Shown one piece after another: positions 22,600 through 34,460 of a stretch of 64,000 bases of DNA. Every line of letters starts with the position of its first letter. The stretch's first letter is position 1. The stretch covers positions 16,016,501-16,080,500 of the forward strand of contig CANTUV010000062.1 of the NCBI GenBank assembly GCA_947685225.1. The letters run 5' to 3'. This stretch comes from Garcia nutans. Lineage: Eukaryota > Streptophyta > Magnoliopsida > Malpighiales > Euphorbiaceae. The notes below the pieces were generated by a model. The model was not told the origin of the DNA and ran no database searches. It worked only from the letters and a program-made list of their open reading frames with translations. The position numbers and the translations under genes were made by a program.

Positions 22600-25500
22600 T
22601 ATTTGATGTGTATGTAGGATATACATGATATCAGCATATAAGTATTCATATACATTAAGTATGCATTAATATCCATAGTATATACATTGTATATACATAT
22701 CACTAAAGATATATATAATATATAAGTGAAATATATATAACATATACATATGCATAAAATATATAGGAAGTATATATGAAGTATAAATTGGTGGTGGAAA
22801 AGGTGGTGATGATTATATGATGAAGATGATGATAATAATAATAATAATAGTTATAACAAGAGAAGAAGAAAAGTCAAAGAAGGAAGATTTGTGATTAGTG
22901 GAAATTAAATAATTATATTATATTATTAAACATAAGAGATAAAGATGGAGAAAATAAGACATTTCTTCCTCTTCCTCTACTTCTTCACATGAATTTGGAG
23001 AGAGGGTGAGGAGATATGATTTCTTCCATATATAAGATTTTACAAGGGATTTCAAGTGGATTTTCAAAGAAAAAGGAAGATTCAGTTAAGTACCTAGACT
23101 TTAAAGCTTTGATTTCTTTTCTTTGATGAATATCTAGACAGAATGTGATATTTAATTATTGAAATAGGTATAATTTATGTAAAAATGAGATGAATATGAT
23201 GAAATGTTGGTTAATTGGTTGGTATGAGCAAGTTGTTAACATTTGGGGTTATGGGCGGATGATGCTTGATTTGGGGTTTTGGTATAGATGATTTTAAATT
23301 TTTGGGATGCATGAAATTAGAGTTATTTCAATATGTATGCAATGATTCTATGGTTAGAATTTGATTATGGGCAAGTTTGGTTAAAGTTTGAATTTAAGGT
23401 ATTGTTATGTAAAGTTAAAATTTTTAAATATGGATGATTTGGTTAATGTAATGAGATGTATTAGTGTTGTTTTAATGCAAATGTTGTAATTTTAAGGTTA
23501 GAAAAGTGATACGGTTAAGTGTTGTTAAAGCTCATGTTAATGGTGGCAATATGTGAAATTCGAATTTTCGAGGGAGGATTCCATAATTGTTAAAGAGAAT
23601 TGATTTGATAATATATTAATATATAAGTAATGTTTTTTTGATGTTAAGCATAAAAAATGAGATTAGTATAATAAAGTTTAAGTAATGTAGTAAATTAGTG
23701 AATTTAGGGTTTTAATGTAATTTTGATGAGAATTGTTTGGATATTGATATTTTAATGTATATTGGGCATTAGAGTGATTTTAAATGAATATTGTTGCTTA
23801 TGAAAGAACCATGTAATGTGTAATGCAATTGATAATGTAAAAATTGGTTATGAAATAATGAGAAATAGTTTAAAAAGGTGAAAATGAACTACATTAGGTA
23901 ATTTAATTGGAAATGATGAAAATGGATATAAAAAGTATGTTAAATGCATAGAAAATGTGAGAAAGATATCACATTAGAAATGTAACTAAGAATTATGTGA
24001 AATGTGAAAAGAGATAAAAAAAATAAGGATGATTTGTACAATAGGTTTTATAGGATGGGAGAATTGGGAAAATGATCTAAATAATGTCATAAGAATGAGA
24101 AATGATAATGTTCTATGAAATGTGATAAATGTTAAATTTTGTATAGATTGTGTGTAAATGAAGAATTGATTATAATGGTGAGATTGTATGTATACATATA
24201 TGTGATATATGTCGTGAGTTGTCCAATTTGGATACTATTGTGATTTGTGAGAAGATGTAGAAAGGAAGTCAACTTGTGAATGTGACTTACGATTACATAT
24301 GTGAATGATCTAAAAACATGGAAATTGATGTTATGTGAATTAATATGAGAATGTAAAGTAAAAGTGATCATGATAAGGTTGATCACTTAGAAATTGTGAT
24401 AATTTAATGTGATGTGAAAGTGGTCAAGAATTAGTTGATCACTTGTAAAAGTGTTATTATGTGTTTTTAATCCTATACAATTACTTGTCCAGTAATGTTG
24501 AGAATGATTTTGCATGCATTAATAGACCTAAGTGAGTCTAGGTCTTGACCTGAGCAGAACTAGGTCATGTAATGAGTTTGAAATTGAAATTGAGATTGAG
24601 ATGGGACCGAGCAGAGCTGGGTCATGAATTTGATATTGTGATTACTAGACTTGATAATTGTATAGGTGTATTGGGCCCAAATGTTTATGTGTGTGTAGAC
24701 CCTTAATTTTTAACCCAATCCAGTTCGATATTTTTTATAACAGTCCAAAATAATTCTTATGGTATTTTAATTATTTTAATTACTTATAATATTTAATAGT
24801 TATTTTTAATAAAAATATAAAATATAAAAATAATAAAAAATGAAAAAAATAAAAATCAGACGGATCGGCGAGCGATGCGCAGCAAGGCAATTTTGTCGCA
24901 TAATGTTTCTGCGGAAAATTGGGCATTGTCCAATTCACTGCACATGGTCAATTGGGTGCCCAGTTCACTGCAGGCGCTGCCTGCAGTGAACTAGCTTGCC
25001 TATTTCGCAGCCTGCAGGCCCAGAAGCCCGCGCGCGCTGCTGATTTTTTGACCAAAGCGTATTTTACCTGGTTTTGTAATTTTTTCTAAGCATTGGATAT
25101 TTCCTTATTAAAATAGGATTAGGACTTTTTGTTTTCCTATAAATACTAGCATTAAACACATGGATTAGGGAGGCAATTTCTTATAAAGAAACTAAGGACT
25201 TTGAGAAAAGCGATGCAGTGAAACAGAAGCAAGAATAAATCAACTTCCAACAATTGCACAGACAATTGTTCCGCCCCACTAACACCTTAATTGATCTAAG
25301 CAAACTCAAAGTTTTGTTCAACGATTTAGCTTTGGTGGAGCCTTCAAACGCAGGTTTAGCTTTTCAATCTAAATTATTTATTTAGTATTTGCAAGAAATC
25401 TTTTAGAATATGATCATAGTAGTTTATTTATCAAAATATTATTTCATGAAGTAGCTTAATTATCAAAACCTCAATCACATATTTTTAAATACCTCAAAAC

Positions 25501-27341
25501 AATAGTTTATTTTGTCAAACCCTAATCAATACAGTAAACCTTAATAGCCGTGAGCCATATTTCATATTTAAAACCCTAGAAACCCTATTTCATGATGTTA
25601 GCCCTAAACCCTAATTTGATTAACCAAAAACCTTTCTTAAAATTATTAAACCCTAATTAAATCAATTTTCCAAAATCTTCATAGTAGCCTCTTCTTTCAA
25701 AAATAAACATAATAGCGTTAGTTTTCTTAGAAATCCAAGCGCCAATTAAGCCCTAACTTATTTTGTTAAAACCTTAATCAAATTTATTTATTTTATTATC
25801 ACATTAGCTATTTCTTTTTAATATATTTAAGATTTAATCTTATTTTCATAGGCTTGTACCTTTTCCACTTCAATCTCAAATTATAAATTTTAATCACACA
25901 GTAGCATAATCTTTCTAAAATAATAAACTTAACAATAATACTAGTTCTTTAAGATTCCAAAACCCTAAATCATTTTTCCCGAATCCAAAATTCTTTAAAA
26001 CCCTAATTCTAAATACCAAACCCTATTTCCTCAAACTTAATATCCCATAACCCTAATTTCTTAAATCTTAAATCTTAAACCTTATCTTTATTTATTTAAT
26101 GGATTGAATTCTAATTTTATTTATTTATTTTATTATGTGATTTGTTATATGTTAATGATGAATGGTTTATTTTATTTTATGGTTTGCTTTTATTTATAAT
26201 TAGATGATTAAATATTCTTTTATTTGTCTTAGTTTTAAAATTGTAAGAGGTATGTTTCCACTTTGTGGGTACCTCATTAGTTAAATTTTATGTAATTTAT
26301 TTTATTTTAATATTTTTGGACCAATGTAAAGGACACATTTCTACCTTTCGGTGGGTGTCGTATTTAGTTTTAGACATGGACGATGTAAGGACATGTTTCC
26401 ATCCTCGGATGGGTGTCCATTTATTTGCTTTGTTTGGACATTATTTTGATTTTAATATAATGATGTTTTATCTTAATTGTTTCATGTAGTATGGATAATA
26501 TTGTTATATTTAAGAATTTTATAATATTAAGACCTGCAAAGGAGGCCAGTTCCAATGAACTGGGCATTGCAGGGGTGCTGGGCCATTTCTCACCTTCTCC
26601 ACACGTACCCAACTTTTTGAACCCATTAGGGGGTTGGAGATTCTTTAGGAATTGAGTCATCCACCCCTTTCTTTTTCCTTGCTAGTCCGGGTGGCGACTC
26701 CATTTTCTCTAAGGCCCCGAGTCTAAATAGTGCTAAAGTCATAAGAACCATTCCACCAAGAGTGGGGACAAAAATCCCCACTCACAGTGTGAAAGTGTTG
26801 TCTGTATATGTGTTTTTAAAATAAAAGTGAAGATATTGTAGGAGTAATATAAATTATGCTATGAAAAAGTATAATTGATTAAGATATATATTTTATTTGA
26901 GATTGTATACCACTAAGCTGTATAGCTTAGCGCGGCTCTTTGAATCGTGTAGGTAAGAGGATTGTTGATCTGAGAAATCTTGATTATTGGTGATTTTTTG
27001 GGAGTTTGTGGTTGCCATGAGACCAACTGCGCCAACTGCATTCATGTATATTTGTGTTTTGTATTATGCATTTTTTTATGTAAATTGACACATAAAACTT
27101 AGTTTGTTTTAAAGACTTGAAATGATTATATAAATATATTTATATAAGAACTTAATTATGATAAATATTATTGTAAATGGTAAATAGGACAATTTTTGAT
27201 GTATGGTGGAAGTGTGGAATTATATTTATTAATAGATTTAATATTAAAAATTCATATTTTATTGAAAAATCTTTGGGAAAATTCGTCAGAGTTTTTTCTA
27301 TAATATATGTATATACGTATATAGTGTATACAGGTGTTACA
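22600..27341 (+). mobile_element. Tekay-type LTR, sense, interrupted by a solo TAT-ng LTR
   Basis: Sequence at about 22600-24693 and 26792-27341 forms one LTR of about 2.6 kb once the TAT-ng LTR at 24694-26786 is removed. Evidence of type: ttgggccca next to the insertion point matches G near 54167; a CTAAGCT/AGCTTAG hairpin with the same cgcg flank is at 26913-26930 (G: 54250-54266); and it ends CAGGTGTTACA. No Met-tRNA primer site follows at 27342, where CACTA coding sequence resumes, so it is a solo LTR. The left end is not sharply defined and no matching duplication to ACAGC (27342-27346) was found. Open AT-rich stretches inside show no coding similarity. Confidence 0.65.
24694..26786 (+). 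mobile_element. Solo TAT-ng LTR (TSD GTGTG)
   Basis: Starts TGTAGACCC, ends CACTCACA, 2093 bp, flanked by GTGTG at 24689-24693 and 26787-26791. It contains a perfect 14-bp hairpin with a 3-base loop (24962-24975 with 24979-24992), a TATA box near 25137, many aaaccctaa motifs and the three-stem-loop module (about 26246-26420). Its upstream part is of the same subtype as the LTRs of T1. Confidence 0.93.
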
Positions 27342-27646
27342 ACAGCAGTCTCAACTGTTGGATGGGTCTAGTGAGACTACTGTCATTGATGAGGCTTGAC
27401 GATACTAGGATGCAGTTGGAGAATAGAAGAAGCGAAGAATATATGGCGTGGGATCTAGTGCACCTACATATTAAAACTATCTTTCAGTATTTCCACACTT
27501 ACTTAGATACCAAGAGAGCAATTTCATGAGTTAAGAGCTCTCTGCGATACAATGGCAAATTTGAAGGAGGAAAACCAAGATCGTGCTCGTGAGAACCATA
27601 AGTTAAGGGAAATAGTTGACACACTATTGAGAGAGTTATGACATTT
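27342..27646 (+). pseudogene. CACTA transposase gene, later coding segment
   Basis: Frame-wise reading shows a DAVGE...KKRRIYGVGSSAPTY stretch, then YFHTYLDTKRAIS and a coiled-coil-like ALCDTMANLKEENQDR. This is the composition seen downstream of the Transposase_24 domain in plant En/Spm proteins (a conserved GLGS-like motif, then a helical C-terminus). Two TAG stops interrupt it. It is cut on the left by the Tekay-type LTR (to 27341) and on the right by T1, and the coding sense continues at 49023-49108. Confidence 0.6.
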
Positions 27647-29780
27647 TGTAGACCCGTAATTTTTTACCCAGTCCAATTCGATAGTCCAAAATAATTTTTA
27701 TGGTATTTTAATTACTTATAATATTGAATAGTTATTTTTAAATAAAAATAATAAAAAATAAAAAAATAAAAAATCGGATGGATCGGAGAACGACGTGCGG
27801 CAGCACTGCTGTGCGGCAAGGAACTTCATCACAGACCTGGACCTACGACGAATTGGCAAGCAGCCAATTCGTCGTAGGCCTGGACCTGTGGTGAAATCAT
27901 TACTTACCAATTTGCCGCACATGCCAACAAGCAGCCCCAGTCCACCCAGCCCGATCCTCACAATAATTTTTGCCAGCGCAGGCTCGCAGGCCCAGCAGCC
28001 CGCTCGCGCTATCAATTTTTTGACCAAACCTTATTTCACACAGTTTTGTGATTTTTTTCCTTAACAGTTGGTATTTCCTTATTAAAATAGGATTAGGCCT
28101 TTTGTTTTCCTATAAATATTAGCATAAAACGCACGGATTGGGGGTGGCAATTTTTTGAAGAAACTAGGGACTTTAATTTTTGCAAGAGAGTTCGGGAGAG
28201 AAGATTTTTTAGGACTTTGAGAAAAGCAACACAGAGAGATAGAAGCAAGAGAAATCAACTTCCAACAATTGTGCAGACAATTGTTCCACCCCACCAACAC
28301 CTTAATTGATCTTGGCAAACTCAAAGATTAGTTCAAAGATTCAGCCTTGGTGGAGCCTTCAAACGCATGTTTAACTTTTCAATATAAATTATTTATTTAG
28401 TATTTACAAATCATCTTTTAGAATATGATCATAGTAGTTTATTTATCAAAATATTGTTACATGCAGTAGCTTAATTATCAAAACCTCAATCACATATTTT
28501 TAAATACCTCAAAATAATAGTCTATTTTCTCAAACCCTAATCAATACAGTAAACCTTAATAGCCGTAAGCCATATTTCATATTTAAAATCCTAGAAACCC
28601 CATTTCATGATGTTAGCCCTAAACCCTAATTTGATTAACCAAAAACCCTATTACTTTCTTAAAATTATAAAACCCTAGTTAAATCAATTTTTTAAAATTT
28701 TCACAGTAGCCTCTTCTTTCAAAAATAAATATGATAGTGTTAGTTTTCTTAGAAATCCAAACCCTAATTGAAATTAAACCCTAACTTATTTTGTTAAAAT
28801 CTTAATCAAATTTGTTTATTTTATTATCACAATAGCTATTTCTTTTTAATATATTTAAGATTTAATCTTATTTTCATAGGTTTGTACCTTATTCTCTTAA
28901 ATCCCAAATTATAATTTTAATCACATGGTAGCATAATCTTTCTAAAATAGTAAACCTAACTATAATACTAGTTCTTTAAAATTCCAAAACCCTAGCTTTT
29001 AGATATAAGTTCCAAAACCATAAACGTTATCTAAGAAACCCTAAGTTGATACACCTAAATTTGCATCTTTATTTGTTTCATTATTAAGTGAGTATTTATT
29101 ATATAGATTGATTAATGATTTATTTATATATTCAATTTGTCTTCAATGAATGATTTATTTATGATGAATGGTTGGTAGGTTGTTTTTATTAATTTGCTTT
29201 GGTTTCAAAATATTGGAAGAGGTATGTTTCCATATTTTGGGTACCTCATGTATTAAGCATCATGTAATTTAAATTGCTTTTATATTTTGGACCAATGTGA
29301 AGGTCACGTTTCCACCTTTTGGTGGGTGTCCAATTTAGATTTAGACATGAACGATGTAAGGACATATTTTTCATCCTCGGATGGGTGTCCATTTATTTGC
29401 TTTGTTTGGACATTGCTTTGATTTTAATATAATGATGCTTTATTTTAATTGTTGCATGTAGCATGGATAATATTGTTATATTTAAGAATTTTATAATATT
29501 AAGACCTGCAAAGGAGGCCAGTTCCAATGAATTGGGAGTTATGGGGGGGTGGTGGGCCATTTCTCAGCTTCCCCACACGTACCCAACTTTTCGAACCCAT
29601 TAGGGGGTTGGGGATTCCATAGAAATTGAGTCATCCACCCCTTTCTTTTTTCCAGCCTGTCCAGGTAGAAACTCCATTTTCTCAAGGCTTAGACCCTTGT
29701 TCTCTAAGGCTCCTAGCCTAAACATTGCCGAAGTCGCAAGAATCATTCCACCGGGAGTGGGGGAGAAAATCCCGCTCACA
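27647..29780 (+). repeat. 5' LTR of T1
   Basis: TGTAGACCC to GCTCACA, 2134 bp, directly followed by the primer site. It contains a perfect 16-bp hairpin (27842-27878), TATA (28111), repeated aaaccctaa motifs and the stem-loop module (about 29216-29390). Confidence 0.92.
27842..27878 (+). promoter_or_regulatory. Perfect 16-bp hairpin upstream of TATA (T1 5' LTR)
   Basis: CCTACGACGAATTGGC (27842-27857) and GCCAATTCGTCGTAGG (27863-27878) are exact reverse complements around an AAGCA loop. The matching site in the 3' LTR (47104-47140) has lost several pairs. Confidence 0.75.
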
Positions 29781-29781
29781 A

Positions 29782-29797
29782 TGGCGACTCCACTGGG
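29782..29797 (+). other. Primer binding site of T1
   Basis: tggcgactccactggg starts two bases after the LTR end and recurs, with one more g, at 33272 after the 5' LTR of T2. The TGG start is that of a tRNA-complementary primer site. It is not the Met-tRNA site used by Tekay. The exact tRNA was not determined. Confidence 0.7.
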
Positions 29798-30963
29798 CAT
29801 AAGAGAAGTTGATTTCGTTGATCTTTATATTATTCCATTCTTTCTTATCATGATATTATCCATTTCATCATTTAGATTGTATCGTGTGCGTGAGTTAGGA
29901 CGCCTGTGTTACCCGTGTTGTGTTATGTAAGGGATACTATACTTTCACTCAACATATGGTGATTAAGCATGGCATAACTACTTATAACCTTGTACCTTTT
30001 GGTATATACTTGCTATGGGAACCTAAGCCTTTTAACCCAAAGACTAAAGCTCATGTAATTGGCCTAGTTACTTTCCTTAGGTTTTTACACCAAATGCTTG
30101 TTGTTTGACTATAGTTAATTTATCTTGGCTTATATCATGGCTTATTTGGTTTGTTCTTTTTCTAATATGACTTAATTACATTGTGAGCTCAAATAAATTT
30201 TTCTTTAAAATCTAAAAGACCAAAGCTATTTTCAAAACTTTTCAAGATGGTCTTTGGACATAAAACTTTTCTAAAAACAAATAAAAAAAAATTCTTTTTT
30301 CATGACTCAAATACAAAGTCAAAAATCTATTTTTTCTAAAATCCTTTTACAATGGGCTTAGAAACAAAATTATTTTCATCCAAACTTTAAAAGAGCTTAC
30401 AAATTATTTAGGTCAATTATGAAAATACTAAAAATCAATTGTGAGCTTAGTTTATACTAAGAATTATTAATCATGGACTTATTTTTGGCATGAATCATTA
30501 GTTACTTTTTCAAGTGAGAAATCTATTTATAATAAACCTCTTAATTTAGTTTTAATCCAATATAGCATAAAAGTTACTCTAGTTGGTTGAATGGATTAAA
30601 GCCTAATTAATGGAAATTATCATGAACTGATTTTCATTTTTGAAAATAAAACTATTGGTTGAAACATTCGAGGGAAATATTCGAAAATAAGATACCCCAT
30701 GTTGGTATTCTATTCACCACATACCTAAAAAAAGAGACTCGCCATCCGTGTGTGGGAGTTATAAGGTTGGAAGAAACATCCTATTTATCCTTATCTTTGT
30801 CTATTATTTATTCATACATGCATACATACATTTGCATCTCATATCATTGATCCTCCCTGGCTCATAGCCCTAGATTTTGACAGTTCAAAAGCTTATGACA
30901 ATCTGACCTACTCCGGAGATGAAGAATCTAGCAAATGATTCAATCACTTTTTCACCAAAATTA
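29798..30963 (+). other. TAT-ng leader of T1
   Basis: Untranslated leader of about 1.2 kb, collinear with 33289-34460 in T2 and 641-1601 in copy A. It contains blocks conserved in all three copies (ggtatatacttgctatggga; a catacatgcataca repeat before gag). A short open stretch with VIRLEETSYLSL recurs in each copy upstream of gag but shows no start or domain that makes it convincing. Confidence 0.5.
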
Positions 30964-31129
30964 ATGGAGCCCAAAAAAATTCAAAGAATGGTGGACGACG
31001 CCCTCAATGCAAAAATGGAAGAACTAAAGGACGCCTTGGCCGAGGCCATGAAGAATCAATTGGCTACAATTTTAGGAAATAATGTCGAAGCATTTGCTAG
31101 CACCAAGAAGCCAAAGGACAAGGGGCGAC

Positions 31130-31282
31130 TGGAGACCCTTAATTTTTGACCTAGTCCGATCCAATAGATTTTAATTAGTCCAAAATAATTTTTATGTTGT
31201 CCAATATATTTTAATTAGTCCAAAATAATTTTTATTATCTTAATTAAAAAATATTTGCTTTAATATCTAATTTTTATTAATA

Positions 31283-31321
<39 letters not shown>

Positions 31322-33270
31322 CAAAAAAATAAAAAAAAAAGTCAGCTTGCGGCGAAATGGCCCACAGGCCAATTTCGCCCCCCTTCCGCAGCAGTTTTTT
31401 TTCGCCAGCGAAATTTTTCGACGCAAATTTTTTCGAAACCTAATACAATTAGGTTTCAGTTTCCTTTTCTTAATCAGTATTAGATTACATGAATAACTAA
31501 AATTAATCATAAAATTCTTCTATAAATAAGGACAGAAACAACACAAAAAGGGATCGAAAATTTGGATGAAATTTGATGAGAAATTCGACAGAAATCGGAT
31601 CGGATTTGGAAGGAAAAATTGAGACCGAAATTAAGGAGGAAAACTTTGAATTTTAAGAAATCCTTCTGGCAGTGAATCAATCGGATTTTTTTGAGAGAGA
31701 AAACAACAATTCAATCCATCAAAGGCAGCAAAGCTTGTCTTTGTTTTTGTTCATCCAAGAAGAAATTTTTGGTGGAACCAACAAACGGAGGTATGCATCA
31801 ATTGTCTAATTTCTTCACAGTAGCTTAAATCATCCAATTGTGTCTTTTAATTCAAAAACCCTAGAACCTTAATTCCCCTTTTCTAAAGATTAAAAACCTT
31901 AATTCGTTGCTTTGTTTTCCAAAAAGCTTAAAATTATTATTTTTGTTTCGTCAAAATCTCAAAACCCTAATTTGCTTTCCAAATTTTCAAAATCATAAAT
32001 TAAATCTGTTTCTTTCTAAAAACCCTAAGAACATCTTTTCTGCTTCTATAAACTTTAAATTTTTTGGTTTATTTTCATAAAGTTTCATAAAATTATCAAT
32101 TGATTTTCAAATCCTAAAAACCTAATGCATTCTCTGAAACCCTAATTCTAAAATTCTAAAATCCTAATTCAACTACAAAACCCAAAACAGTAAACCCTAA
32201 CTCCCAAAAAACCTTAAACCCTAATTTTTAAAACCTTAAAACCATATAAATCTAATTCTACACAGTAAGTTTAAAAACCATAATTCAGTAACCGTAAATC
32301 ATAAATCCAATGTTTTAAAGTGTTCAAACCCTAATTTCATGATTTCACTTCTCAAACACTAATTTGGTTAATCAAAGAACTTTATCAACCTCTTAAATTA
32401 TAAAACTTTGCTCCATTTCAATTCTTTTAAAACTCACAGTAGCTTAAACCCATGAATTCCCTAAACCCTAAACATATTAAATAAAGAATCTTAAATAGAA
32501 ACAGTAGCCCTTATTTGAATCTTTATTTGCCTTATTCAATTTAATATTTGATTATGCTTTGAGTTATTTTATATGCTTTAGTTTATTTAAGTTCAATGCT
32601 TGATTTATTTAGTTTGTCATGGATTGATGTTTATTTTATATTTTGATTGATATTTTTGATGAATGATTTATTTACAATGAATGGTTATCGATTTATTTAT
32701 ATTTCCAAATATTGTAAGAGGTATGTTTCCACTTGGTGGGTACCTCATTAGTTGAATATCATGTAATTTAAATTGCTTTTCTATTTTAGAACCAATGTAA
32801 ATGACACGTTTCTACCTTTCGGTGGGTGTCCTATTTAGGTATGGGATGTAAGGACATGTTTCCATCCTCGGATGGGTGTCCATTTATTTGTTTTGCTTGG
32901 ACATTGTTTTGATTTTTAATATATCGATGCTTTATTTTAATTGTTGTGTGTAATATGGATAATATTGTTATATTTAAGAATTTTATAATATTAAGACCTG
33001 TAAAGGAGGACGGTTCTAATGAACCTGGCATTGTGGGGGTGCTGGGCCATTTCTCACCTTCCCCACACGTATCCAACTTTCCAAACCCATTAGGGGGTTG
33101 GGGATTCCTTAGGAATCGATTCATCCACCCCTTTCTTTTTCCCAGCCCGTCTGGGTGGTAACTCCATTTTCTCCAAACTTAGGTTCGTGTTCTCTAAGGT
33201 CTCGAGCCTAAACAGTGCCGAAGTCGCAAGAACCATTCCACCGAGAGTGGGGCGAAAATCCCTGCCCACA
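31130..33270 (+). repeat. 5' LTR of T2
   Basis: Starts TGGAGACCC (one change from TGTAGACCC) and ends CTGCCCACA. Hairpin GGCGAAATGGCC (31351-31362) pairs with 31367-31379 with a one-base bulge. TATA near 31521. Stem-loop module about 32716-32882. Relative to the 3' LTR it lacks about 70 bp of repeated gccagcgcaattttt units upstream of TATA. Confidence 0.9.
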
Positions 33271-33271
33271 G

Positions 33272-33288
33272 TGGCGACTCCACTGGGG
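33272..33288 (+). other. Primer binding site of T2
   Basis: tggcgactccactgggg, two bases after the LTR end, identical in position and nearly in sequence to the site in T1. Confidence 0.7.
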
Positions 33289-34460
33289 ATAAGAGAAGTT
33301 GATTCCGTTGGTGTTTATATTATACTATTCTTTCTTATAATGATATTATCCATTGCATCATATTAGATTGCATCGTGTGCGTAAGTTAGGATGCCCATGT
33401 TACCTGTGTTGTGTTATGTAAGGGATACCATACTTTCACTCAAGGTATGAAGATTGAGCATGGCATAACCACTCATAGCCTCATACCATTTGGTATATAC
33501 TTGCTATGGGAACCTAAGCCTTTTAACCCAAAGACTAAAGCTCATGTAATTGGCCTAGTTACTTTCCTTAGGCTTTACCTCAAATGCATGTTGTTTGACT
33601 ATGGTTAATTTATCTTGGCTTAAATCATGGCTTATTTGGTTTGTTCTTTTACTAATATGACCCAAGTACATTTGTAAGCTCAAAAAAAAAATTTTCTTTA
33701 AAGTCCAAAAGACCAAAGCTATTTTCAAAGCTTTTCAAGATGGTCTTTGGACATAAGACTTTTCTAAAAACAAATCAAAAATTCTTTTGCTCATGGTCCA
33801 AATACTAACCCCAAAATCCATCTTTTCTAAAATCTTTCTACAAGGGGCTTAGAAACAAAATTATTTTCATCCAACCTTTTCTTATAAAGAGCTTGCAAAT
33901 TATTTAGGTCAATTAAGAAATACCAAAAATCAATTGTGAGCCTAGTTTATACTAAAATAATTAACCATGGGCTTATTTTTGGCATGAACCACTAGTTGCT
34001 TTTTTTCAAGTGAGAAATATATTTGTAATAAACCTTTTAATTTAGTTTTAATCCAATATAGCATAAAAGCTACTATAGCTGGTTAAATAGATTAAAACCT
34101 AATTAATGGGAATTATCATGAACTGATTTTCATTTTCGAAAATATAACCATTAATTGAAATGTCTGAGGGAATTATTCGAAAACAAGATGCCCCATGTTG
34201 GTATTTTGTTAACCATATACCTAGGAAAAGAGACTCATCATTCATGTGCAGATGTTATAAGGTTGGAAGGAACATCCTATTTGTCCTTGTTTGTCTATTG
34301 TTTGTGCATACATGCATACATGCATACATTTGCATCTCATATCATTGATCCTCTCTGGCTCACAGCCCTAGATTACGATAGTTCAAAAGCTTATGATAAT
34401 CCAACCTACACCAGAGACGAAGTATTTAGCAATGACTTAATAACTTGCTCACCAAAAACA
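33289..34460 (+). other. TAT-ng leader of T2
   Basis: About 1.2 kb collinear with the leaders of T1 and copy A. An open stretch before gag (34155-34460, in frame with it) includes VIRLEGTSYLSLFVYCLCIH. It may be leader translated by chance or an N-terminal extension of Gag. The equivalent stretch is not in frame in copy A. Confidence 0.5.

Noticed and set aside
23000..24690. Coding potential of AT-rich open stretches before the solo LTR (for example 24132-24386 minus)
   Set aside because: Low-complexity composition and position inside a Tekay-type LTR. No motif recognised.
27825..27892. Plant microRNA precursor at the T1 LTR hairpin
   Set aside because: The stem is short and perfect and is replaced by unrelated stems in sister LTRs. 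Nothing matches a known miRNA family. It is kept only as a structural finding.
31130..31140. T2 5' LTR start TGGAGACCC as evidence of a separate family
   Set aside because: It is a single change from TGTAGACCC. The GCGAC duplication and the remaining LTR confirm the boundary.
31277..33124. Antisense open frames of about 90-97 codons near the 3' part of TAT-ng LTRs (for example 32831-33124, 41637-41930, 12823-13125, 7857-8126)
   Set aside because: They recur only because the LTRs are homologous. There is no domain, the overlapping sense strand is equally open, and the stretch contains the stem-loop module. They are better explained as LTR structure than as genes.
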